From positions 1 to 64,000 of the forward strand of contig JAKLLE010000012.1 of the NCBI GenBank assembly GCA_023150295.1: DNA of 64,000 nt. The letters run 5' to 3'. Origin of the DNA: Giesbergeria sp. GTDB taxonomy: Bacteria > Pseudomonadota > Gammaproteobacteria > Burkholderiales > Burkholderiaceae_C. Shown in pieces: positions 59,746 through 64,000 of the stretch (the first letter of the stretch is position 1; each line of letters starts with the position of its first letter). Below the pieces are notes generated by a model. It did no database searches and was not told where the DNA came from. It saw only the letters and a program-made list of their open reading frames with translations. Position numbers and translations under genes: made by a program.

Positions 59746-61947
59746 ATGACCGCATCGCACCGCCGGACGGCGCTCGCCATCCGTCCCATCGCCCTGGCCG
59801 CCGCCCTGGCCAGCCTGACCGCAGCATCCACCTGGGCCCAGCAGGCCCCCGCCGCACAGTCCACAGAGACCACCGAGCCCCCCAGCACCGCCCACGCCCT
59901 GGAGAGCATGACCGTGACCGGCGCACGCGAGAGCGCTTCCACGCGCCTGCCGCTCACGCCCAAGGAAACGCCGCAATCCACCTCCACCGTCTCGCGCGCA
60001 CAGATCGAGCAGCAGTCGCTCACCAGCGTGGATGCCGTGCTGCGCAAGGTGACCGGCGTGTTCGTCACCATGTGGAACACGCAGCGCCCGGCCTACTACT
60101 CGCGCGGTTTTCAGATCACCGACTTCCAGGTCGATGGCATCCCAACCTACAGCAACGCCACCAACCAGGAGTACGACACTGCGCTGTACGAACGCGTAGA
60201 AGTGGTGCGCGGCGCCAATGGCATCCTGACCGGTGTGGGCGTGCCTTCGGCCACGGTCAACATGATTCGCAAGCGGCCGCAGCGTGAATTTGCCGCTTCG
60301 CTGGCACTCACCGCCGGGTCGTGGAACCTGTACCGGGGCGAGCTGGACCTGAACACCCCCTTCACCCAGGACGGCAGCGTGCGCGGCCGCCTGGTGCTGG
60401 CGCCGCAGAAGAAGGAAAGCTTCCGCGACCGCTACGCCGAGGACAAGAACGCCGTGCTGGCCGTGCTGGAGGCCGACCTGGGCAGCGCTACCGTGCTGAC
60501 GGCAGGCTACCAACGCCAGTCCAACGACCCGACCGCCCCGATCTGGGGCACGATCCCGCGCTTTGCCTCCGATGGCGCCGCCATCCACCTGCCGGTGTCC
60601 ACCAGCTTTTCCCCCACATGGACACGCTGGGAACGCACCTCGTCCACCCTGTTCGCCAATCTGGAACACCAGCTCAACAACGACTGGCTGCTGCGCGCCA
60701 GCCTCAGCCGCACCGAGGGCGACAACTTCCGCCTGGCCACCTACGGCTATGGCGCTACCACGGCGCAGGCACCCTTCCCGAACCGCACCAGCGGCGCAGG
60801 CGTGCGGCTGTACGCAGGCATCTCAGGCGGCAGCGATGTGCAGGACCAGCTCGATGGCTACCTGTCGGGCAAGTTCGAGCTGGGGGGCCGCAAGCACGAT
60901 CTGGTACTGGGCCTGAGCAGTTCGCGCACCGTGGCACGCACCGATGGGTACAGCTCACTAGCCAGCTGGAGCTACACCATCCCCAACCTCTACACCTGGG
61001 ACGGCAACGCCCCCGCGCCCAGCTATTCCAGAACTGGCGCCTGGCGCAATCAGACCACGCGCCAAACGGGGGTGTACGCCTCGGCACGCTGGCGCCTGAG
61101 CGAGCCGCTGTCGGTGTTGACCGGCCTGCGCGTGACCGACTGGCACCGCCAGACCGATAGCTACAGCACCACAGGCGCCTTCACCGGCACCTCGGCCGTG
61201 CAGGACGAAAACCGCAAGCTCACCCCCTACGCCGGGCTGGTGTACGACATCACCCCCACCCTGGCGGCCTACGCCAGCTACACGCGCATCTTCAACCCGC
61301 AAAACTACCGCGACCGCGACAACATCCCGCTGGCCCCCGCCCTGGGCAGCAATGCCGAGGTGGGCCTCAAGACCGAGTTGCTGGACCGCCGCGTGCAGGC
61401 ATCGTTGGCACTCTTCCAGACCCGGCAGAACAATTACGGCGTGGTGGACTCCAGCCGTCCCCAGGGCAGCCTGCCCGACGGCGGCACACCCTACGTGGCC
61501 GTCGACGGCACGCGCTCGCACGGCTTCGAGCTTGACCTTGCGGGCCACATCCATCGCCAGTGGCAAGTGACCGCCGGGCTGACCAAGGCCACCGTCACGC
61601 GCAACACCTCGGACCTGATCTGGGCCAACCTGCCCGAATACATGCTGCGCCTGGGCACCGACTACCGCTTCGGCGGCAGCCTCTCCCCACTGACCGTGGG
61701 GGGCGACCTGCAATGGCAAAGCAAGCTCGTGGGCTACAACTACCCGCACCCCACGCTGGGCAAGGTCACCGTGACCGAATCCCCCGTGGCCCTGCTCAAC
61801 CTGCGTGCCACCTGGCAGTTCAACCCCAAGCTCAGCGCCACCCTGGCCATCAACAACCTGACCAACCAGAAGTACTGGACCAACCTGGACTACGGCAACT
61901 ACGGCGATCCGCGCAATGTGAGCCTGACGGTGCGCGCCAGCTATTGA
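59746..61947 (+). CDS. TonB-dependent siderophore receptor
   Basis: A 733-aa outer-membrane receptor of the FhuA/FpvA-like class. A signal peptide runs to about residue 31 (AASTWAQ). The plug domain contains SMTVTGARESAST, PQSTSTVSRAQIEQQSLTSV and VEVVRGANGILTGVGVPSATVNMIRKRP. The remaining roughly 530 residues form the beta-barrel ending in NVSLTVRASY, with a terminal aromatic. The ligand is unknown. No N-terminal signalling domain for a sigma regulator is seen. No sigma/anti-sigma genes or siderophore genes are adjacent. Confidence 0.9.
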   Translation: MTASHRRTALAIRPIALAAALASLTAASTWAQQAPAAQSTETTEPPSTAHALESMTVTGARESASTRLPLTPKETPQSTSTVSRAQIEQQSLTSVDAVLRKVTGVFVTMWNTQRPAYYSRGFQITDFQVDGIPTYSNATNQEYDTALYERVEVVRGANGILTGVGVPSATVNMIRKRPQREFAASLALTAGSWNLYRGELDLNTPFTQDGSVRGRLVLAPQKKESFRDRYAEDKNAVLAVLEADLGSATVLTAGYQRQSNDPTAPIWGTIPRFASDGAAIHLPVSTSFSPTWTRWERTSSTLFANLEHQLNNDWLLRASLSRTEGDNFRLATYGYGATTAQAPFPNRTSGAGVRLYAGISGGSDVQDQLDGYLSGKFELGGRKHDLVLGLSSSRTVARTDGYSSLASWSYTIPNLYTWDGNAPAPSYSRTGAWRNQTTRQTGVYASARWRLSEPLSVLTGLRVTDWHRQTDSYSTTGAFTGTSAVQDENRKLTPYAGLVYDITPTLAAYASYTRIFNPQNYRDRDNIPLAPALGSNAEVGLKTELLDRRVQASLALFQTRQNNYGVVDSSRPQGSLPDGGTPYVAVDGTRSHGFELDLAGHIHRQWQVTAGLTKATVTRNTSDLIWANLPEYMLRLGTDYRFGGSLSPLTVGGDLQWQSKLVGYNYPHPTLGKVTVTESPVALLNLRATWQFNPKLSATLAINNLTNQKYWTNLDYGNYGDPRNVSLTVRASY

Positions 61948-62010
61948 GCAGACGGAGGACACGGCGGGCAGTGGACAATCGGTGCCTCTGCTTCAACGCC
62001 CACCCCATTC

Positions 62011-63249
62011 GTGTCCACCCCTACTTTCGATGTAGTCATCATCGGCGCTGGCGCCGCTGGTTTGTTTTGCGCCGGCCAGGCCGGCCAGCGCGGCCTCAAG
62101 GTGCTGCTCATCGACCATGCCGAGGCGGTGGCCGAGAAGATCCGCATCTCGGGCGGGGGGCGCTGCAACTTCACCAACCGCGACCTGGACCCGGCGGCAC
62201 CGCACAAGCACTTTGTGGGGCAGAACCCGCAGTTCTGCCGCTCGGCGCTCTCGCGCTACACACCCGCCGACTTCATCGCGCTGGTGCAGAAACACGCCAT
62301 CCCTTTCCACGAGAAGCACAAGGGCCAGTTGTTCTGCGACCGTTCGGCCGAGGACCTCATCGCCATGCTGCTGGCCGAATGCGAGGCTGGCGGTGTGGAA
62401 CGCTGGCAGCCCTGCAGTGTCAAAAAAGTAGCATTTTTGGCCTCTGAGGCCGATGAAACGGGCGCTGGCAGCTATCAAATCGATACCGATCGGGGGCCCG
62501 TGCGGGCGCGCAGCCTCGTGGTGGCGACGGGCGGACTGTCCATCCCCAAGATCGGCGCCACGGATTTCGGCTACCGGATCGCGCAGCAGTTCGGCATTCC
62601 GCTGGTCGAGCGCCGCCCGGGACTGGTGCCGCTCACTTTCGATGGCGAAGCCTGGGCGCCGTGGGCGCAGCTCGCCGGGCTGGCCCTGCCGGTGCAGATC
62701 AGTACCGGCAGCAAGAAGGCCCGCATGGCCTTCGACGAGGATCTGCTGTTCACGCACCGGGGCCTGTCGGGCCCGGCCGTGCTGCAGATCTCCAGCTACT
62801 GGCAGGAGGGCTCGCCCCTGGACATCAACCTGGCGCCCACGGTCAATCTACAGGAGGCCCTGGCGCAGGCCAAGGCCCGCTCTCGCAAGCTGATTGCCAA
62901 CGAGCTGGCCCAGCTCTTGCCCAGCCGCCTGGCCGACGCCTGGGCCGGACGGGACGCCGACTGGCAGCGCCCCATCAACGAAGCCTCCGACAAGGCGTTG
63001 GCCCGGTTGGCCGAGCAGATGGCGCGCTGGGAGCTCACGCCCACCGGCACCGAGGGCTACAAGAAGGCCGAGGTCACGCTGGGCGGCATCGACACGCGCG
63101 CCCTCTCGCAGCAGACCATGGAATGCAAAACCCAGCCGGGGCTGTACTTCATTGGCGAGGTGGTGGACGTGACGGGCTGGCTGGGTGGATACAACTTCCA
63201 GTGGGCCTGGGCCAGCGCATTCGCCTGCGCGCAGGCGCTGGCCGCTTGA
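62011..63249 (+). CDS. NAD(P)/FAD-dependent oxidoreductase (HI0933/BaiN family)
   Basis: A 412-aa flavoprotein with the dinucleotide-binding start FDVVIIGAGAAGLFCAGQAG, then KIRISGGGRCNFTNRD. The C-terminal GIDTRALSQQTMECKTQPGLYFIGEVVDVTGWLGGYNFQWA is typical of the HI0933 (BaiN-like) family. Substrate is uncertain. It begins with GTG at 62011. An internal loop at about residues 137-158 is encoded by a dispersed repeat (62421-62482), where the protein sequence KKVAFLASEADETGAGSYQ departs from the normal fold. Confidence 0.85.
   Translation: MSTPTFDVVIIGAGAAGLFCAGQAGQRGLKVLLIDHAEAVAEKIRISGGGRCNFTNRDLDPAAPHKHFVGQNPQFCRSALSRYTPADFIALVQKHAIPFHEKHKGQLFCDRSAEDLIAMLLAECEAGGVERWQPCSVKKVAFLASEADETGAGSYQIDTDRGPVRARSLVVATGGLSIPKIGATDFGYRIAQQFGIPLVERRPGLVPLTFDGEAWAPWAQLAGLALPVQISTGSKKARMAFDEDLLFTHRGLSGPAVLQISSYWQEGSPLDINLAPTVNLQEALAQAKARSRKLIANELAQLLPSRLADAWAGRDADWQRPINEASDKALARLAEQMARWELTPTGTEGYKKAEVTLGGIDTRALSQQTMECKTQPGLYFIGEVVDVTGWLGGYNFQWAWASAFACAQALAA
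62421..62482. repeat. Dispersed ~60-bp repeat, copy inside the flavoprotein gene
   Basis: Reads tcaaaaaagtagcatttttg, then gcctctgaggccgatgaaac and gggcgctggcagctatcaaa. The order is the family's (tttttggcctct...gcgct..agctat). It is read through in frame. Confidence 0.6.
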
Positions 63250-63273
63250 TGTTTGCCTGGCAACGGCTATAAT
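63246..63273 (+). promoter_or_regulatory. Sigma-70-type promoter of rpsU
   Basis: TTGATG (63246-63251) and a perfect TATAAT (63268-63273) are separated by 16 bp. The promoter overlaps the stop of the preceding gene and gives an rpsU leader of about 135 nt. Confidence 0.8.
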
Positions 63274-63283
63274 CTTCGGCTTT

Positions 63284-63414
63284 GCTGGCACTAGCCCCGT
63301 CGGCCAAATACTAGTTACAGTCACTGACTGAGACGGGGAAACCCGCCACGCACGGCCACCAGGCCCGATCTTCCTGGTGACCCTCTGCGGGCACATTTTG
63401 GAAAACATTAGCTA
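63284..63414 (+). promoter_or_regulatory. Structured 5' leader of rpsU
   Basis: The leader contains two inverted repeats: ccccgtc near 63296 with gacgggg near 63332, and ccaccagg near 63357 with cctggtg near 63374. It may serve in translational control, since many ribosomal protein mRNAs are autoregulated. No known riboswitch class is recognised. Confidence 0.45.
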
Positions 63415-63627
63415 ATGACCACCATCCGTGTAAAAGAGAACGAGCCCTTTGACGTTGCCCTGCGCCGCTTCAAGCGCACCATCGAGAAGCTGGGCCTGCT
63501 GACCGACCTGCGCGCCCGCGAGTTCTACGAAAAGCCCACCGCCGAGCGCAAGCGCAAGAAGGCCGCCGCCGTCAAGCGCCACTACAAGCGCGTGCGCAGC
63601 ATGCAGCTGCCCAAGAAGCTGTACTAA
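63415..63627 (+). CDS. rpsU: 30S ribosomal protein bS21
   Basis: A 70-aa basic protein of the small ribosomal subunit, [20 protein letters not shown] at the start, then [32 protein letters not shown]. Length and composition are standard for bS21. It has its own promoter, a structured leader and a terminator, and is followed by a yqeY-type gene, a common rpsU neighbour. Confidence 0.97.
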
Positions 63628-63659
63628 GCACAGCCCGGCCCGTCCTCGGACAGCCACCG

Positions 63660-63698
63660 AACCCGCGCTAGGGACGCCAAGCGCGGGTTTTTGTTTTT
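63660..63698 (+). terminator. Rho-independent terminator of rpsU
   Basis: aacccgcgct (63660-63669) pairs with agcgcgggtt (63680-63689), followed by TTTTTG and a second T run. Confidence 0.88.
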
Positions 63699-63704
63699 CG
63701 GGTC

Positions 63705-63806
63705 TGCCAAAAGGCTTTCTGGCGTCGTTGCAACGCCTTGCCGTAGCAACACTACTGCAACACTACTGTCTGCGGCGTTGACGCCTAGCCAGAAAGCCTT
63801 TTGGCA
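63705..63806. repeat. 102-bp palindromic element between rpsU and the yqeY-like gene
   Basis: Ends of 19 bp are perfect inverted repeats (tgccaaaaggctttctggc / gccagaaagccttttggca), and the pairing continues through gtc/gac after a small bulge. Inside are two direct copies of gcaacactact. No coding content. It could be a small non-autonomous element or an RNA structure. Confidence 0.75.
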
Positions 63807-63846
63807 AACCCTGTCCCCTGCCACCATCCGATTGAAGGAAGCCGCC

Positions 63847-64000
63847 ATGAGCCTCAAGGACCAGATCACCGAAGACATGAAAACCGCCATGCGCGCCAAG
63901 GACAGCGAGCGCCTGGGCACCATCCGCCTGCTGCAGGCCGCGTTGAAGCAGAAGGAAGTGGACGAGCGCATCACGCTGGACGATGTAGCCGTCGTCGCCA
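63847..64000 (+). CDS. GatB/YqeY domain protein, 5' part
   Basis: The first 51 residues, starting MSLKDQITEDMKTAMRAKDS and continuing ERLGTIRLLQAALKQKEVDERITL, match the start of the YqeY/GatB-tail family. These are helical proteins linked to tRNA-dependent amidation folds, but their own role is unclear. A gattGAAGGA ribosome-binding site precedes the ATG. The gene runs past the window end. Confidence 0.88.
   Translation, partial: MSLKDQITEDMKTAMRAKDSERLGTIRLLQAALKQKEVDERITLDDVAVVA

Overview
The window is GC-rich chromosomal DNA of a betaproteobacterium, most likely Comamonadaceae (Acidovorax-like). This rests on the gene neighbourhoods (tig-clpP-clpX-lon, selD/mnmH, nrt-nir-nas), the protein sequences, and the short dispersed intergenic repeats scattered through it. 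It starts inside an IS5-type transposase and ends inside a yqeY-like gene.

Layout. Positions 1-5.4 kb: truncated insertion sequence, then topoisomerase IV genes parC and parE (minus strand) with a ccdAB toxin-antitoxin pair lodged between them. 5.4-16.4 kb: an MFS carrier, a MITE-like palindromic element, a small membrane protein, a methyltransferase, dapA, bamC, the divergent selenium pair selD/mnmH, a DUF2249 gene, divergent fumC and class I fumarase, murI. 16.4-24.5 kb: a YgjP-type metallopeptidase, a conserved acidic protein, five tRNA genes (Leu-UAA, Gly, Cys, Gly, Leu-UAG) and the protein quality-control block lon, clpX, clpP, tig. 24.5-32.7 kb: an RND efflux pump with its adaptor, hpnC, sdaA, and a branched-chain-type binding lipoprotein.

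Positions 32.8-59.5 kb form a nitrate/nitrite assimilation region: nasT (ANTAR antiterminator), nrtA-nrtB-nrtD (nitrate ABC importer), nirB-nirD-nasA (reductases, nasA broken by two frameshifts), narK, a first PP2C/Ser-Thr kinase fusion, a second nirD with nirC, a second PP2C/kinase fusion, a ybiB-type gene and cobA, which makes the siroheme precursor needed by NirB. Four close matches to the sigma-54 promoter consensus precede nasT, nrtA, nirB and nirD2. The nrtA leader carries an ANTAR-type hexaloop hairpin followed by an intrinsic terminator, the expected RNA target of NasT.

Between nasT and nrtA lies a 6.5-kb accessory insert. It holds a cytosine-deaminase gene, degenerate DNA, and a compact operon on the minus strand: HTH antitoxin-like regulator, a 42-codon micro-ORF joined by ATGA overlaps at both ends, an AAA ATPase (IetA-like) and a large subtilisin-like protease (IetS-like). 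This is an IetAS-type defence/stability module with two additional upstream genes and is the most interesting accessory system here.

Positions 59.5-64 kb: a TonB-dependent receptor, a BaiN/HI0933-type flavoprotein, rpsU, and the start of a GatB/YqeY-domain gene. Repeats are abundant: a roughly 60-bp family in at least eleven places, including inside coding regions; a 78-bp unit in four tandem copies at the 3' end of narK; and two copies of a 115-bp intergenic element after nrtD and nirC.
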